DNA of 64,000 nucleotides from Austwickia chelonae (lineage in GTDB: Bacteria; Actinomycetota; Actinomycetes; Actinomycetales; Dermatophilaceae). Below the pieces are notes generated by a model. It worked only from the letters and a program-made list of their open reading frames with translations, did no database searches and had not been told where the DNA came from. The first letter of the stretch is position 1. Each line of letters begins with the position of its first letter. Below are positions 26,958 through 39,591 of this stretch, in pieces. The DNA is taken from positions 1,426,001 through 1,490,000 of the forward strand of contig NZ_CP031447.1 of NCBI RefSeq assembly GCF_003391095.1, read 5' to 3'. The position numbers and the translations under genes were made by a program.

Positions 26958-29900
26958 ATGATGGAACCGAGCATTCACCCCCTCGAGATCTCAGCCACCC
27001 ACCTCAGCGCCGTCAGACGCCGCACCGGTGACTACGCGGATCGCACCATCGCCGAAGCCTGTCGCATCGGCCTGACCTACTGGGCGACCGGGCACAGCCC
27101 ACAAGGACTCGAACTCACCCCCGCCACCCCGTTCACCGACCTCCTCGGCTGGACCGACACCAGGCCCGCGCAGAACGGGAACCTCAACGGCGATGCTTCG
27201 AACAGCTTCCAGATCGACGTCCCCCACGGCGTTCACCACCGCGACGCCCAACTCGCCCTCGACGACCTCGCCGACTTCCCGAACCGCCCCCTCGGCACCA
27301 TCAGCCCCACCACCCCGGCCGAACGGCTCCACACCTTGGCCACCTGGAATGACACCACGACAGACCGGAAGCGACCGACCATCGTCGACATGTTCCGGGC
27401 CCAAGCGGAACGACGCCCCGAGGCCGTCGCCGTCACCGACGAACACCGCTCCCTGACCTACCGCGAAACCGCAGACCTGTCCGCCCAACTCGCCCACCAC
27501 ATCGTCGAACACGGACTCACTGCCGAAGACACCGTCGGGGTCTCACTCACCCGCTCCGCCGACATGGTCATCGGGCTGCTCGCCATCCTGCAAGCCGGCT
27601 GCGCCTTCGTCCCCCTCGACCCCCACTGGCCCGCCACCCGCCGAGCCGATGTCATCGCCGACGCAGGCATCACCCTGCAACTCAACGACACCGGCGAACA
27701 TCACCCCGCCGAACCCTCCGCACTCGCCGTCGACCTCGACGACTGGCAGTACGGGCACCACCCCACCAGCCATGTCGACACCACCATCCACGGCAACTCC
27801 CTGGCCTACGTGATCTTCACCTCCGGATCCACCGGCCGCCCCAAAGGGGCGATGATCCGCCACGAAGCGATCAGCGAACGGCTGCTCTGGCAGATCGACG
27901 AGATCCTCGGCTTCGGCGACGACGACGCCTCCCTGTTCAAAGCACCGCTCTCCTTCGACATCTCCATCAACGAGATCTTCCTGCCCCTGGTGAGCGGCGG
28001 CCGACTCGTCGTCCTACGACCCGGCGGAGAACGCGACCCCCACCACCTGCTCGACGTCATCGACACACACCGGGTCACCTTCACCTACCTCGTCTCCTCC
28101 ATGCTGGACATCCTCCTGGAGATCTGCGGAGACTCGACGAAACTCGACAGCCTCAGACACGTGTGGTGTGGCGGCGAAGTCCTCACCCCGGAGCTCTACG
28201 AACGCTTCCGCACCCGACTCGACATCCCCATGTACCACGGCTACGGACCCGCCGAAGCAACCATCGGTGTCTCCCACGTCATCTACCGCGGAACAGCTGA
28301 ACGCCGCTCGACCTCCATCGGCCGGGCCAACCCCAACACCCAGCTGTACGTCCTCGACGACGAACTCCGCCCGGTCCCCACCGGCGTCTGCGGCGAACTG
28401 TACGCCGGAGGATTCCTCCTCGGCCGCGGGTACGTCGGCGCCCCCGCCCTGACCGCCACCCGATTCGTGGCCAACCCTTTCGCCGACGACGGAAGCCGCC
28501 TGTACCGCACCGGTGACCTCGCCCGCTACCGCGCAGACGGCTCCCTCGACTTCCTCGGCCGAGCCGACAACCAGGTCAAGATCCGCGGCATGCGACTCGA
28601 ACTCGAAGACGTCGAAGCCGGTCTCGCCGCACACCCCGGAATACGACACACCTGCGTCGTCACCCGGCAGAACAGCGCCGGCGGTACCTACCTCGTCGGA
28701 TACGTGATCCCCGCCGCAGGACACGAGCAGACGACCCCCGAGGAGATCAAGGCCTGGGCCGAACAACACCTGGTCGAATACATGGTGCCCGCTCACCTCG
28801 TCGTCCTCCCGGAGTTCCCCCTCACCGCCAACGGCAAGATCGACCGGAACGCGCTGCCCGACCCCGCCCCCACGACGCACACCCACATCAAGGCCGCCAC
28901 CGACCACGAACGTGCCGTCTGCGCCGCTGCCGCAGCCGTCCTACGCCTCGAGGACACCGGCCCCGAACAGGACTTCTTCCGACTCGGCGGCGACAGCATC
29001 CTCGCCATCTCCCTGCTGAGCACCCTCCGCGAGGCCGGACTCCACACCACCGTCGGCCAGATCTTCGCCAGCCCCACCCTCGGCGCACTCGCCGCCACGG
29101 TCAGCAGCGAAGCCCGAACCCGGACAGACCCCGACGACATCGCCACCGGCACAGTCACCGGATCACCCATCCTGCGATGGCTCGGCCACACCACCGACGC
29201 GGTCGACGGCTTCGTGCAGTCGATCGTCCTCAACACCCCGGACGAACTGACTGCCGAAGGCCTCGACACCGTCCTGCGCGCCGTCCTCACCCGACACCAC
29301 ATGCTGCGTGCCCGACTCGTCCGCGGCAACCACTGGGCCTTCGAGATCCCCACCGACGACCAGGTGCTCACCTGCTGGGAGGAGAGCGACCGGCCCCTCG
29401 ACGAATGCGTCAGCCTCGCCACCGCAGCGCTCGACCCCGACCACGGCGTGATGCTCCGCGCCGTCTGGCGGCGTGCCGCCCGCCAACTGGTCGTCGTCAT
29501 CCATCACGTCGTGATCGACGGAGTGTCCTGGCGGATCCTCACCGACGACCTCGCCGCCGCCTGGCGGCAGTACCGCAACGACTCGACGATCGAACTGCCT
29601 GCCACCGGCACCTCGTTCAGACGCTGGACCCAACTCCTGGCGGCCGCCGACTTCGACGAAGACCGCGCCTACTACGAACGACCCCTGCCTCACCCCGACC
29701 AGCCCCTGGGGCGGCGCGCCCTGTCCGACACCGACACCGTGGCGAACGAAAAACAACGGGCCGTAGCCCTCGCCGCCGAGGCCACCACCACGCTGTTGAC
29801 CCGGACCCCCGCCCTCTTCCACACCGGCGTCAATGACGTCCTGCTGACCGGGCTCGCCGTAGCCCTCGCCCGCTGGCGTCGTGACCGAGGCCAGGCGCAG

Positions 29901-32900
29901 ACCTTCGCGCACATCGAGTTGGAAGGACATGGCCGGGAAGAACGCCATGTCGCCGGTGCCGGCGGTGTCGAGACCGACCTGTCACGTACGGTCGGTTGGT
30001 TCACGACGCTCTTCCCGGTGGTCGTGGATCCGGGCCGGGCAAGCGACTTCACCTCCGCCGGATATCTCGCCTCCGCACTGGTCGCCGTGAAGGAGGATCT
30101 CGCCGAGGTACCGAACAAGGGCTTGTCCTATGGCGCACTCCGCCACCTGTCCGGTCTGGACACCACCTCGTCCGCACCGCAGGTCCTGTTCAACTACCTG
30201 GGCCGTTTCGACGCCGGAACGTCCGACGCCTGGCAAGCCGCGCAGGCCACCGAACAGCTCGGAGAACGCCGCGACCCATGTATGCGCCTGCCCCGGGCCC
30301 TGGAGTTCAACGCCATCGTCGAACCAGGCTCCTCCGGTGACTACGAACTGGTCACCACTCTTTCCTGGCCCGACGGCCTGTTCACCGACGCTGACGTGGA
30401 TGCTCTCAGCAGGTATTACCAGGAGGCGCTCCTCGGGCTCGCCGCACTCGAACAGGGCGCTCATTCGCCCAGCGACTTCCCTCTGGTCCGACTCAGCCAG
30501 CAGGATGTCGACGTCCTCGACAGCCCCACCCTGCGCAACATCCTGCCGTTGACTCCACTCCAGGAAGGTCTGTACTTCCACTCGGTCTTCGACGACGACT
30601 CCACCGACAGCTACGTCGAGCAGCAGGTCCTGAACCTGGCCGGGGAGATCGACGTCGAGCGGCTGGCAGCGGCAGCGAACCGCTTGTTCGACCGGTATCC
30701 GAACCTGGCTGCGCGCTTCGTCGCATTGGCGGACGGCCGGGTCGTTTCCGTCTGGGAGGAGGGCGTCGAGGTGCCCTTCGTCACGGTCTCCCGCCCCGGA
30801 CTGACCGACGAAGAGATCCACGACTACGCCGAACGCGACCGCACCTCCGGTTTCGACCTGGCAGTAGGGCCGCCGATGCGATTCGTCCTGTTCCTCGACC
30901 CGGAGTCCTCCCGCAAGGTCCTGGTGCAGACCGTCCATCACATCGTCGCCGACGGCTGGTCGGTGCCGCCGATGCTCCGCACGCTGTTGGCCGAGTACCA
31001 CGAGCCGGGAAGTACCCCCACGCGAGGAGGATTCGCCGACTACGTCGGTTGGCTCGCTAATCGGGACACCGCCGCGGCCGATCAGGTGTGGGCAGCCGAA
31101 CTCGACGGGCTCCCCAGCCCTTCCCTGGTGGCCGAAGGGCATATCGCCTCCAGCGCCTTCGCCGACGTCTGTGTCGAGCTGACCGCTGACCTCGAGGCCG
31201 CCGCCCGGGTGGCCGGTGTGCCCCTCAGTGTTGCCGTGCACAGCGCCTGGGCACTGACCCTGGGCGGGATCCTGCACTCCGAGGATGTCGTCTTCGGTTC
31301 GACCGTCTCCGGACGTGACGCCGACGTCCCCGGCATTGAGGACATGGTCGGACTGTTCATCAACACCATCCCGTTGCGAGCGCGATGGGCAGGCGAGCAC
31401 ACTGTCGGGGAGCTGCTGTCCGCTGTCCGTGAGCAGCAGAGCAGGACCCTGCCGCATCAGCATGTGTCTCTGGCTCGGATCAGTCGCCGGGTCGGTGCCG
31501 GGTCGCTGTTCGACACTCTCGTCGTCTTCGACATGGCCACCGAGGTGAGTGAGCTCCGCCGTCCCGGTGACACTCTCGTCGTCACCGATGTCGTCAACGA
31601 GGGGGCACCGCACTATCCGTTGACCCTGGTCGTGGGGCGTGCCGCCGACGGTGGTCCGCTCCTCACCCTGATCTACGACAGCGTGCTCCTGCGGGAAGGC
31701 CACGCCGGGGCGCTCCTGCGCCGGTTCTCCCAGGTGCTCACTGCCGTGCTGGGCTGTCCCGACAGGTTGATCAGCGATCTGCCGGCGGCGCCGACGAGGC
31801 TGCCCTGTGCGATCGAACCGGTCACTCTCGGAGAGTTGTTCGATGCTGCCGCGACTCGAGACCCATTGGCGACCGCCGTCACCCAATGTTCTCTCGACGG
31901 GCGTACCCACTCCTTGACCTACGACGAGCTGGCCGACGCCAAGAACGAGCTGGCCGATCTTCTCCGTGCGTGCGGTGTCGGGCCCGGGCGCAGGGTGGCC
32001 GTCGCCTTGCCGCGGGCCGTCGAGCAGGTGGTGGCCCTGGTGGCCGTCGTCAGCGCGGGTGGCGCCTATGTTCCCTTGGACACGGCCTATCCGGACGACC
32101 GGCTGATCTATGTGCTCAGTGACTCCGCGCCTCAGGTGGTCCTGGTCGCCCCGGAGCACAAGGAACGCTTCGCGGGTCTGCTCGAGCGTTCCGGGGTCGA
32201 GGCGCGGCTCCTTGTCACCGGGGAGGAGACTCTCGACGCGGAGGATCTTGCCGTGCCGGGCAGGTCCGAGTCGGGCTGGCATGATCCTGCCTACGTGATC
32301 TACACCTCGGGCTCGACCGGTCGACCCAAAGGTGTGGTCGTCACCCACTCCAGCGTGGTGACCCTGTTGGCCAACACCCAACCGGACATGAACTTCGGAC
32401 CCGACGACGTATGGGTCCAGTTCCATTCATACTCATTTGATTTCGCGGTCTGGGAGCTGTGGGGATCGCTGGTGTACGGCGGTGAGCTGCTCGTGCCGGA
32501 CTACGGGCTCACCCGCTCCCCGATGGACTTCCACCGCCTCGTACGGGACCGCGCAGTGACCGTCCTCAACCAGACACCCTCAGCCTTCTACCGTTTCGTC
32601 GAAGCCGATCGGCACGCCGGGGAACCGCTGCCCGCGCTGCGCCGGGTCATCTTCGGAGGAGAAGCTCTCGACCTCGATCGACTGCGTGACTGGGTCGACC
32701 GCCATGGCACCACTTCACCAGAACTGGTCAACATGTACGGCATCACCGAGACCACCGTGCACGTGACCCACCGAGTGTTGACCGACGAGGACTTCGCTTC
32801 CGAGGAGACGACCAGCCCCATCGGTGGACCGATCCCCGGCCTGACCGTCCACCTGCTGGATGACCGACTGCGGCCGGTGCCCCCCGGCCGGGTCGGCGCG

Positions 32901-35900
32901 ATCTACGTGGCCGGTGCCCAGGTGTCAGCGGGCTACCTGGGCCGGCCCGCCCTCACCTCGGGGCGCTTCGTCGCCGACCCCTTCGCCGGGGACGGCTCCC
33001 GGATGTACCACACCGGTGACCTGGCCCGCCGTACTCTCAGCGGCGAACTCGAATTCACCGGCCGCGCCGACGACCAGGTCCAGCTCAAGGGATTCCGCGT
33101 CGAACTCGGCGAGGTCGAATCGGTGATCAGAGCCGTCGACGGCGTCGTGGACGTGGCCGTCACCGTTGCAGACACCGGCGACCACCTGGTGGCGCACCTG
33201 GTGGGTCGAGCCGCACCGGACCTCGCCGAGCGGCTGGCCACCACACTGCCCACCCACATGATCCCCGGACGCTTCCTGACCGTGGACGCCCTGCCGTTGA
33301 CCGTCAACGGGAAACTCGACCGCGAAGCCTTGACCAGGAATGCGGCGCAGGAACCTGCGCGGTCGGCCGCCACCGGATCCGTGCTCGGCACACTGATCGA
33401 CATCTTCGCCCACACCCTGGGACACCCCGATACGGACGCGGACACCGATTTCTTCGCCGCCGGCGGCGACAGCATCGTCGCGATCACCGTGGTCAACCGG
33501 GCCAGAGCGAACGGACTGTCGATCACCCCCCGCGACCTGTTCCTGTTCAAAACACCTGCCGCGCTGGCCGATCAGCTCGCAGAACGCGGGACACCGGTCG
33601 AGGCCCCGGGGCCGGTCACCCTCTCGTCCTGCCGCGAGGACGGCCCGGTGCCGCTCACGCCGATCATCCTCCGGCAGCGCGAACTGGGCGGCGAGCTGCG
33701 TGCCTTCGCCCAAGCCCGAGTCGTCCCGGTGGAAGAAGGGACCAACCGCCTCGACGTGGAACGTGCCGCGCGGGCCGTGATCGCCGCACACCCCGCGCTG
33801 CGGATACGTCTGGACATCGACCACGGGGTGTGGTCCCTGCGCACCGCACCTCCCGGTGAACCCACCGTGATCGATACGGACGCCTGCGATGCCGCCACCG
33901 CGGCGAAGGAAGCCGCTCGACGACTTGACCCCCACGACGGCGACACCGTCGTCTTCAGCTGGTCGGCGACCACCCGGACCCTGGTGTTCGTCGTCCACCA
34001 TCTCGCCGTCGATGCCGTGTCCTGGCTGATCCTGCTGGAGGACATCGCCGCAGCGCTCCGTGGCGAACCACTCGCCCCGACGACCACCCCCTACGCCGAG
34101 TACGCCGAGGCACTCACCGTCAGCGCGGCCACCGCAGCCGGTGACCTGGGACATTGGCGCGAGGTCCTCCAGGCACCCCCCTTGGTCGGCGAACTCGGTG
34201 AACTGCGTGAGATCACTGTCACGCTCGACCCGAAGGCCAGCGAACGAGTGCTCGGTCTCGCCCCCTCCTCGTACGGCATCGCACTGACCGAACTACTGTG
34301 CGGCGCACTACGAGTCGCGCTGACCCATGTGCAGACATCACCCGGCGACCTGGCGGTCGACCTGGAAAGGCACGGCCGGGTCGCCGTACTCGAAGGACAC
34401 GACTACACCCGTACGGTCGGCTGGTTCACCGCCATCGCCCCGGTGCGGCTCACCGCCCACACCGACCCGGTGGCGGCCGCCCGTGAGGTGACCGAACGAG
34501 AACCCGACGAGACCGGCCACGTCACCTACGGGCAGCTGCGCTACCTGAACCCCCAGACAGCGCCCCTGCTGACCACACACGCCCAGGTGCTCTTCAACTA
34601 TCTGGGGCGTGGCAGCGAGGCACAGGCTCTTCCCACCGGCGATCCGGTGGTCGGCAGCCCGTACGCCGTCGAGGTCAATGCCTGGATCGAAGCATCCACC
34701 GGCGCAGTGAAAGCGACCTTCACCCTCGCCGAGGAGATCCCCGACGAGATCACCGAACACTGGTTGCAAGCGCTGCAGTCCATCGCGGACGAGGCGACGA
34801 CCGCTGAACGCATCGCACCGGTGGGTCCCCTCCAACGCGGCCTGTACTTCCAGGCCCAGATGGCCGGTACCACCGGAGGCTATGTCGCGCAGAACTACTT
34901 CGGTTTCGAACGACAGCTCGACCCCGCAGCCCTGTCCACGGCGATGTCTGCAGTGATCGCCAGACATCCCGCCATCGGCGCAGGTTTCGGCACCGACCGG
35001 GACGGCGAACCGGTACAGATCCTCAGCCCGGACCGTCAGGTCGACATCCGCACGGTCGAAGTCGCCGACGACGCAGAACTGGAGACCCTGCGCATCGCTG
35101 ACCGGCGGACGGCCTTCGACCTGACCGACCCACCGTTGATCAGGCTGACCGTGGTGCATTTCCCGGACGGCCGGGACGGGCTGATCCTCAGCTACCACCT
35201 GCTGCTCTGGGACGGCTGGTCCCGGGAGATCGTGTTGCGGGACCTGTTTGCCGCGTACGAATCTGCTCTCACCGGAGAACAACCGGATCTCGGACCGGCC
35301 GCACCGGCTTTCGAGGAGTACGCGCGCGCCGCCGCAGCCGTGGACCGTACACCTTCGGAACGCTTCTGGGCGGAGCATCTTGCCGCGTTGTCCGGCCCCA
35401 CCCTGCTGGCAGGCCCGGAGCCCGCGTTGTTGACCGATCTGCCGCCCGCGCTCGTGCGCACCCTGTCCGTCGAACAGACCACAGCTCTTCACGAGGCAGC
35501 CAGAGCCCATGGGGTCACGCTGAATTCCCTCCTGGCCGGGGCTTTCGGACTCTTCCTCGGTGCCTACACAGGTCGCCATGACGCCGTCTTCGGGGTGACC
35601 GTCTCCGGGCGGGATGGTGAAGGTCTCTCCGAGATGGTCGGTGTCCTGCTTAACACCGTGCCCATGTGGACCCGGGCCAGGCCCGAGTACACGGTCGGGG
35701 AGTACCTGTCGACGGTACAGGCGTCCCGGGTCGAGGCCATGGGTCACGAGGACCTGGGTCTGGGCGAGATCCAACGGGCGAGCGGCCACGACATCCTGTT
35801 CGACAACCTGTTCGTCTTGCAGAACTTCCTGGACGTGGACGCGCTGGAGGAGATGAACGCCCGGCACGGCATCGCCGAGGTCCGGGCCGACGATTCCACG

Positions 35901-37871
35901 CACTACCCGTTCACCTGGGTCGTGACGCCGGGCGACCGGATCACGATCAAGGTGGAGCCTCGAAGCCTCTGCGGATTCGAGGCCGACCGTCTCCTCGACG
36001 ACTACGTCCGGACGCTCACCGAGCTGGCCGCTGCCACCGGTCAGCTCGGAGCCTTGCCGGGTCTGGCCCGCTCACCCGAGGGCGCGGTGCGCACGGAGGT
36101 CGGTACGGACACCGTCGTCGACCGGTTCGACCAGGCCGCTGACCGGAACCCTGAACGGATCGCGCTCGTCGCCGGCTCGCGACAGATGACCTTCGGCGAG
36201 CTTCGCGACCGTAGCCGGGCCCTGGCCGGGGTGCTCGTGGCGCGGGGGATCGGCGTCGAGGACACCGTGGGCATCGCGATCCCGCGATCGGTGGACTCGA
36301 TCGTGGCCCTGTTCGCCGTGCTACGGACCGGTGCAGCCTATGTGCCGCTGGAACTGGACCATCCGGACGAGCGGATCGCCGTGATCGTCGACGACGCCCG
36401 ACCGGACGTGGTGCTCACCGTCAGCGATGTCTCGTCACGGTTGACCGGCGATCTGATCGAGCTGGACCGTCCGCTGCCGCCGGCCGAGCCCTTCGTGACC
36501 TTCTCGCCGGACGACCCGCAGCGGCTACGTCATGCCGCGTACACGATCTACACCTCCGGCTCCACCGGTAGGCCCAAGGGCGTCGTGACCGAATACGCAG
36601 GGTTGACCAATATGTTGATCAACCATCAGCGTCGGATCTTCGAACCGGTGCTGGCCGAGCACGATCACCGGGTCTTCCGCGTCGCCCACACCGTCTCCTT
36701 CGCCTTCGACATGTCCTGGGAAGAACTGTTGTGGCTGGCAGACGGACACGAGGTGCACATCTGCGACGAGGACCTGCGACGTGACGCCCCCGGACTGGTC
36801 GCGTACTGCCGTGAACATCGGATCGACGTGGTCAATGTGACGCCGACCTATGCGCAGCAGCTGCTCTCCGAGGGGCTGCTCGACGAGCCTGCAGAACGAC
36901 CGGCGCTGGTCCTCCTGGGTGGTGAAGCGGTCACCCCGGCCTTGTGGCGGAGGCTGGCCGAGACGGAAGGGACTGTCGGGTACAACCTGTACGGGCCCAC
37001 CGAGTACACGATCAACACCCTCGGAGCGGGGACCTTCGAGTGCCTGGACCCGGTCGTCGGAGTGCCGATCGACAACACCGACGTGTACGTGCTCGACCAC
37101 TGGCTGCGTCCGGCACCGGACGGCGTGCCCGGGGAGCTGTACGTCGCAGGGATCGGCATCGCCCGGGGGTATCTCGGTCAACCTGGCCAGAGCGCACACC
37201 GGTTCGTGGCCTCGCCCTTCGGTCGGCCCGGTGAACGCATGTACCGCACCGGTGACCTGGTGGTCCGTCGCCCTGACGGGAACCTGATGTACCTGGGGCG
37301 TACCGACCAACAGGTGAAGATCCGTGGGCATCGGGTCGAACTCGGCGAGGTCGAGGCAGCATTCTCGGTGCATCCCGCAGTGCGATTCGTCGCAGCAGTG
37401 GCTCAGCTCGACCCACAGGTCGACGGGGCTCACCGCTTGGCGGCCTATCTTGTCCTGGACGGTGCCGAGCTGTCCGCTGTGGCTGCGCAGGTCGGGGCCG
37501 GGTTGCCGGACTTCATGTGCCCGACGCACTACGCCCAGGTCGAGGAGATCCCGTTGACAGTGAACGGTAAGGCGGACACGGCTGCTCTCCCCGAGCCGAG
37601 GCCGCTGGGAGCGCTGTCCTCGGCGGGGGAGCGGGGCCCGAACACCGCGACGGAGACCGTCGTGTGCGAGTTCTTCGCAGAGACTCTCGACCTGGACGAG
37701 GAGGACGTGAGTGCGGTGGGTGACTTCCTGGCCCTCGGCGGGCACTCGATGTCGGCGATCCGACTGGTGGGCTTGCTCCGTCGGGAGTTCGGCGCGGTGA
37801 TCACCATCCGGGATCTGCTGTACTTGCGCACCCCTGAAGCGATCGCCCGGCATATCGATGACCGTGGCTGA
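26958..37871 (+). CDS. cchH: Three-module nonribosomal peptide synthetase, coelichelin type (CchH)
   Basis: Domain order with approximate nucleotide positions: A1 27350-28870, PCP1 28890-29110, E1 29160-30500, C2 30530-31800, A2 31820-33340, PCP2 33370-33590, E2 33600-34780, C3 34800-36080, A3 36100-37590, PCP3 37640-37860. There is no thioesterase. Carrier sites are LGGDSI, AGGDSI and LGGHSM. E1 has [11 protein letters not shown]2 [11 protein letters not shown]2 HHIVADG; C3 reads HLLLWDG, with Leu for the second His. Specificity residues read by eye are DINYWGGIGK (A1), DFWNIGMVHK (A2, threonine) and DMENLGLINK (A3). To my recollection these are the coelichelin synthetase codes for formyl-hydroxyornithine, threonine and hydroxyornithine. 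The predicted product is therefore coelichelin or a close relative. The start is placed at ATG 26958 after GGAAGG; TTG 26931 is an alternative. Confidence 0.93.
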   Translation: MMEPSIHPLEISATHLSAVRRRTGDYADRTIAEACRIGLTYWATGHSPQGLELTPATPFTDLLGWTDTRPAQNGNLNGDASNSFQIDVPHGVHHRDAQLALDDLADFPNRPLGTISPTTPAERLHTLATWNDTTTDRKRPTIVDMFRAQAERRPEAVAVTDEHRSLTYRETADLSAQLAHHIVEHGLTAEDTVGVSLTRSADMVIGLLAILQAGCAFVPLDPHWPATRRADVIADAGITLQLNDTGEHHPAEPSALAVDLDDWQYGHHPTSHVDTTIHGNSLAYVIFTSGSTGRPKGAMIRHEAISERLLWQIDEILGFGDDDASLFKAPLSFDISINEIFLPLVSGGRLVVLRPGGERDPHHLLDVIDTHRVTFTYLVSSMLDILLEICGDSTKLDSLRHVWCGGEVLTPELYERFRTRLDIPMYHGYGPAEATIGVSHVIYRGTAERRSTSIGRANPNTQLYVLDDELRPVPTGVCGELYAGGFLLGRGYVGAPALTATRFVANPFADDGSRLYRTGDLARYRADGSLDFLGRADNQVKIRGMRLELEDVEAGLAAHPGIRHTCVVTRQNSAGGTYLVGYVIPAAGHEQTTPEEIKAWAEQHLVEYMVPAHLVVLPEFPLTANGKIDRNALPDPAPTTHTHIKAATDHERAVCAAAAAVLRLEDTGPEQDFFRLGGDSILAISLLSTLREAGLHTTVGQIFASPTLGALAATVSSEARTRTDPDDIATGTVTGSPILRWLGHTTDAVDGFVQSIVLNTPDELTAEGLDTVLRAVLTRHHMLRARLVRGNHWAFEIPTDDQVLTCWEESDRPLDECVSLATAALDPDHGVMLRAVWRRAARQLVVVIHHVVIDGVSWRILTDDLAAAWRQYRNDSTIELPATGTSFRRWTQLLAAADFDEDRAYYERPLPHPDQPLGRRALSDTDTVANEKQRAVALAAEATTTLLTRTPALFHTGVNDVLLTGLAVALARWRRDRGQAQTFAHIELEGHGREERHVAGAGGVETDLSRTVGWFTTLFPVVVDPGRASDFTSAGYLASALVAVKEDLAEVPNKGLSYGALRHLSGLDTTSSAPQVLFNYLGRFDAGTSDAWQAAQATEQLGERRDPCMRLPRALEFNAIVEPGSSGDYELVTTLSWPDGLFTDADVDALSRYYQEALLGLAALEQGAHSPSDFPLVRLSQQDVDVLDSPTLRNILPLTPLQEGLYFHSVFDDDSTDSYVEQQVLNLAGEIDVERLAAAANRLFDRYPNLAARFVALADGRVVSVWEEGVEVPFVTVSRPGLTDEEIHDYAERDRTSGFDLAVGPPMRFVLFLDPESSRKVLVQTVHHIVADGWSVPPMLRTLLAEYHEPGSTPTRGGFADYVGWLANRDTAAADQVWAAELDGLPSPSLVAEGHIASSAFADVCVELTADLEAAARVAGVPLSVAVHSAWALTLGGILHSEDVVFGSTVSGRDADVPGIEDMVGLFINTIPLRARWAGEHTVGELLSAVREQQSRTLPHQHVSLARISRRVGAGSLFDTLVVFDMATEVSELRRPGDTLVVTDVVNEGAPHYPLTLVVGRAADGGPLLTLIYDSVLLREGHAGALLRRFSQVLTAVLGCPDRLISDLPAAPTRLPCAIEPVTLGELFDAAATRDPLATAVTQCSLDGRTHSLTYDELADAKNELADLLRACGVGPGRRVAVALPRAVEQVVALVAVVSAGGAYVPLDTAYPDDRLIYVLSDSAPQVVLVAPEHKERFAGLLERSGVEARLLVTGEETLDAEDLAVPGRSESGWHDPAYVIYTSGSTGRPKGVVVTHSSVVTLLANTQPDMNFGPDDVWVQFHSYSFDFAVWELWGSLVYGGELLVPDYGLTRSPMDFHRLVRDRAVTVLNQTPSAFYRFVEADRHAGEPLPALRRVIFGGEALDLDRLRDWVDRHGTTSPELVNMYGITETTVHVTHRVLTDEDFASEETTSPIGGPIPGLTVHLLDDRLRPVPPGRVGAIYVAGAQVSAGYLGRPALTSGRFVADPFAGDGSRMYHTGDLARRTLSGELEFTGRADDQVQLKGFRVELGEVESVIRAVDGVVDVAVTVADTGDHLVAHLVGRAAPDLAERLATTLPTHMIPGRFLTVDALPLTVNGKLDREALTRNAAQEPARSAATGSVLGTLIDIFAHTLGHPDTDADTDFFAAGGDSIVAITVVNRARANGLSITPRDLFLFKTPAALADQLAERGTPVEAPGPVTLSSCREDGPVPLTPIILRQRELGGELRAFAQARVVPVEEGTNRLDVERAARAVIAAHPALRIRLDIDHGVWSLRTAPPGEPTVIDTDACDAATAAKEAARRLDPHDGDTVVFSWSATTRTLVFVVHHLAVDAVSWLILLEDIAAALRGEPLAPTTTPYAEYAEALTVSAATAAGDLGHWREVLQAPPLVGELGELREITVTLDPKASERVLGLAPSSYGIALTELLCGALRVALTHVQTSPGDLAVDLERHGRVAVLEGHDYTRTVGWFTAIAPVRLTAHTDPVAAAREVTEREPDETGHVTYGQLRYLNPQTAPLLTTHAQVLFNYLGRGSEAQALPTGDPVVGSPYAVEVNAWIEASTGAVKATFTLAEEIPDEITEHWLQALQSIADEATTAERIAPVGPLQRGLYFQAQMAGTTGGYVAQNYFGFERQLDPAALSTAMSAVIARHPAIGAGFGTDRDGEPVQILSPDRQVDIRTVEVADDAELETLRIADRRTAFDLTDPPLIRLTVVHFPDGRDGLILSYHLLLWDGWSREIVLRDLFAAYESALTGEQPDLGPAAPAFEEYARAAAAVDRTPSERFWAEHLAALSGPTLLAGPEPALLTDLPPALVRTLSVEQTTALHEAARAHGVTLNSLLAGAFGLFLGAYTGRHDAVFGVTVSGRDGEGLSEMVGVLLNTVPMWTRARPEYTVGEYLSTVQASRVEAMGHEDLGLGEIQRASGHDILFDNLFVLQNFLDVDALEEMNARHGIAEVRADDSTHYPFTWVVTPGDRITIKVEPRSLCGFEADRLLDDYVRTLTELAAATGQLGALPGLARSPEGAVRTEVGTDTVVDRFDQAADRNPERIALVAGSRQMTFGELRDRSRALAGVLVARGIGVEDTVGIAIPRSVDSIVALFAVLRTGAAYVPLELDHPDERIAVIVDDARPDVVLTVSDVSSRLTGDLIELDRPLPPAEPFVTFSPDDPQRLRHAAYTIYTSGSTGRPKGVVTEYAGLTNMLINHQRRIFEPVLAEHDHRVFRVAHTVSFAFDMSWEELLWLADGHEVHICDEDLRRDAPGLVAYCREHRIDVVNVTPTYAQQLLSEGLLDEPAERPALVLLGGEAVTPALWRRLAETEGTVGYNLYGPTEYTINTLGAGTFECLDPVVGVPIDNTDVYVLDHWLRPAPDGVPGELYVAGIGIARGYLGQPGQSAHRFVASPFGRPGERMYRTGDLVVRRPDGNLMYLGRTDQQVKIRGHRVELGEVEAAFSVHPAVRFVAAVAQLDPQVDGAHRLAAYLVLDGAELSAVAAQVGAGLPDFMCPTHYAQVEEIPLTVNGKADTAALPEPRPLGALSSAGERGPNTATETVVCEFFAETLDLDEEDVSAVGDFLALGGHSMSAIRLVGLLRREFGAVITIRDLLYLRTPEAIARHIDDRG

Positions 37872-39561
37872 GGTCCAGGAGAGGCCACGGACCGGGTCAG
37901 CCGTCCTGGCGACGGCGATCCGTCGGAATATCGGCGCGGTCGCTGGGGGCACGGCTCTGATGTGTCTCTACCAGGCCGGTGAGACCTCCTTGCCGATCGT
38001 GCTCGGCCGGATCGTCGGGAATCTCGCCGGTGACCGGAGCCTGACTGCGCTCGCCTTGTCGGTGGTGGCCTTGGCGGTGACCATCTCGACGGTCTCCTTG
38101 TCATGGCGTTTCGGGATGCGCATCTTGCAGAAGGCGAATACGACCGAGGCGCACCGGTGGCGGGTGGAGGTTGCTGCGTGTGGGCTTCGGCCGGTGGCGG
38201 TGGACGCCGAGGTGAAGTCGGGGGAGATGTTGGTCATCGCCACCGAGGACGCGGATCAGGCGGCGGATATCGTCGAAGTGGTGCCGATGATGATCAGTGC
38301 TCTGGTCTCGTTGGCGATCGCGACGATCGCCTTGAGCGTGGCGAGTCTGTGGCTCGGGGGCCTGGTCATGGTGGGGACCTTCGTGATCCTCTCGGTGCTC
38401 AGCGTGCTGTCGACCCGGATCGGGGCGAGCACCAAGGAACAGCAGGTCAAGGTCGCCCGTGCCGGGGCGAAGGTGGCCGATCTGATCGCCGGTCTGCGTC
38501 CGTTGCACGGTTTCGGTGGCAATCATGCGGCTTTCCTGTCCTATCGCGGCGTGAGCACCGAGGCGAGGTGGCAGGCGATCACGGTGGCCCGGGTCAATGG
38601 TGTCTATGCCGGTACGGCTTTGGCGTTGAATGCTTCGTTGGCATCTGCGGTGACCTTGTCGGCGGGATGGATGGCTCTCGACGGGCGGATAGGTGTCGGG
38701 GAGCTGGTCATGGCGGTGGGCTTGGCGCAGTTCATCATGGAGCCGCTCCGGTTGTTCTCGGAGATGCCCAAGTACGTGATGGTGGCGAGGGCGTCGGCGG
38801 AGCGGATGGCGTCGGTGCTCTCGGGTCAGCCGGTGGAGGAGTCGCGGGCGGGGAGTCCGCTTCCGGGGGGTGGGCTCGAGGTCGACGGTGTGGGTCACCG
38901 GACGTTGCGTGGTGTGTGCTTGTCCGTTCCTCCTGGTGGTTTCGTCGCGATCGCGGCTGTTCGGCCGCAGATGGCCGCCGAGCTGATGTCGATCCTTTCC
39001 CTGCAGGTCGCTCCGGGCGGATACGAGGGTGTGGTGCGGGTCGGGGGTACGCCGTTGGCGGAGCTGCCGGTCTCGGTGACACGTCAGTATCTTCTGGTGA
39101 ATCCGCACAGCGGGGAGATCTTCGCCGGGACGCTCCGTTCGAATATCGATCCGTCGGGGAGGAGCGGGTCGGTGTCGGAGGCGGTGTCGGCGTCGATGCT
39201 GACCGATGTCGTGGCCTCGCACCCTGAGGGGCTCGATTACGAGGTGCGTGATCGAGGGGCGAATCTGTCCGGAGGGCAGCGTCAGCGGCTGTCCTTGGCT
39301 CGGGCTCTGGCGGCTGAGGCAGAGATCTTGGTTCTGCACGATCCGACGACAGCGGTGGACGCGGTGACCGAGCAGCGTATTGCGCGTCAGGTGGCGCAGC
39401 TGCGCCGGGGCCGTACGACCATCGTCTTCACCACGAGCCCGGCGTTATTGGATGTCGCAGACCGGGTGTTCGTGCTCGATGAGGGGGTGTTGACGGCGGA
39501 AGGCACCCATCGTGAACTGCTGGCCGGCGACGAGTCCTATTCCTCGATGGTGACTCGGTGA
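37858..39561 (+). CDS. cchI: ABC exporter half-transporter with degenerate ATP site but intact signature
   Basis: The 567-residue protein overlaps the end of the NRPS gene by 14 bp. It has an N-terminal membrane domain of about six helices and a C-terminal ATPase-like domain. The Walker A position reads [14 protein letters not shown] (near residue 363), with no GKS/T. Walker B reads LVLHDPTT, with His for Asp and Asp for Glu. The switch position reads TTSPA, with no His. By contrast, the signature [15 protein letters not shown] is perfect. It therefore probably cannot hydrolyse ATP itself but can complete the ATP site of the partner at 25131. The inferred role is siderophore export. Confidence 0.9.
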   Translation: MTVAEVQERPRTGSAVLATAIRRNIGAVAGGTALMCLYQAGETSLPIVLGRIVGNLAGDRSLTALALSVVALAVTISTVSLSWRFGMRILQKANTTEAHRWRVEVAACGLRPVAVDAEVKSGEMLVIATEDADQAADIVEVVPMMISALVSLAIATIALSVASLWLGGLVMVGTFVILSVLSVLSTRIGASTKEQQVKVARAGAKVADLIAGLRPLHGFGGNHAAFLSYRGVSTEARWQAITVARVNGVYAGTALALNASLASAVTLSAGWMALDGRIGVGELVMAVGLAQFIMEPLRLFSEMPKYVMVARASAERMASVLSGQPVEESRAGSPLPGGGLEVDGVGHRTLRGVCLSVPPGGFVAIAAVRPQMAAELMSILSLQVAPGGYEGVVRVGGTPLAELPVSVTRQYLLVNPHSGEIFAGTLRSNIDPSGRSGSVSEAVSASMLTDVVASHPEGLDYEVRDRGANLSGGQRQRLSLARALAAEAEILVLHDPTTAVDAVTEQRIARQVAQLRRGRTTIVFTTSPALLDVADRVFVLDEGVLTAEGTHRELLAGDESYSSMVTR

Positions 39562-39591
39562 TCATGTGGTCGGCAGCAGCCAGGTGGCTGC

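Noticed and set aside
29982-32426. An 814-codon open frame on the minus strand within the NRPS gene
   Set aside because: The translation is Gly/Gln/Asp/Val-rich without domains, and the plus strand encodes continuous E1, C2 and A2 domains.
37640-37871. A possible thioesterase or reductase release domain at the NRPS C-terminus
   Set aside because: The protein ends only a few residues after the third carrier domain, so release must be by another enzyme, as in the coelichelin system.
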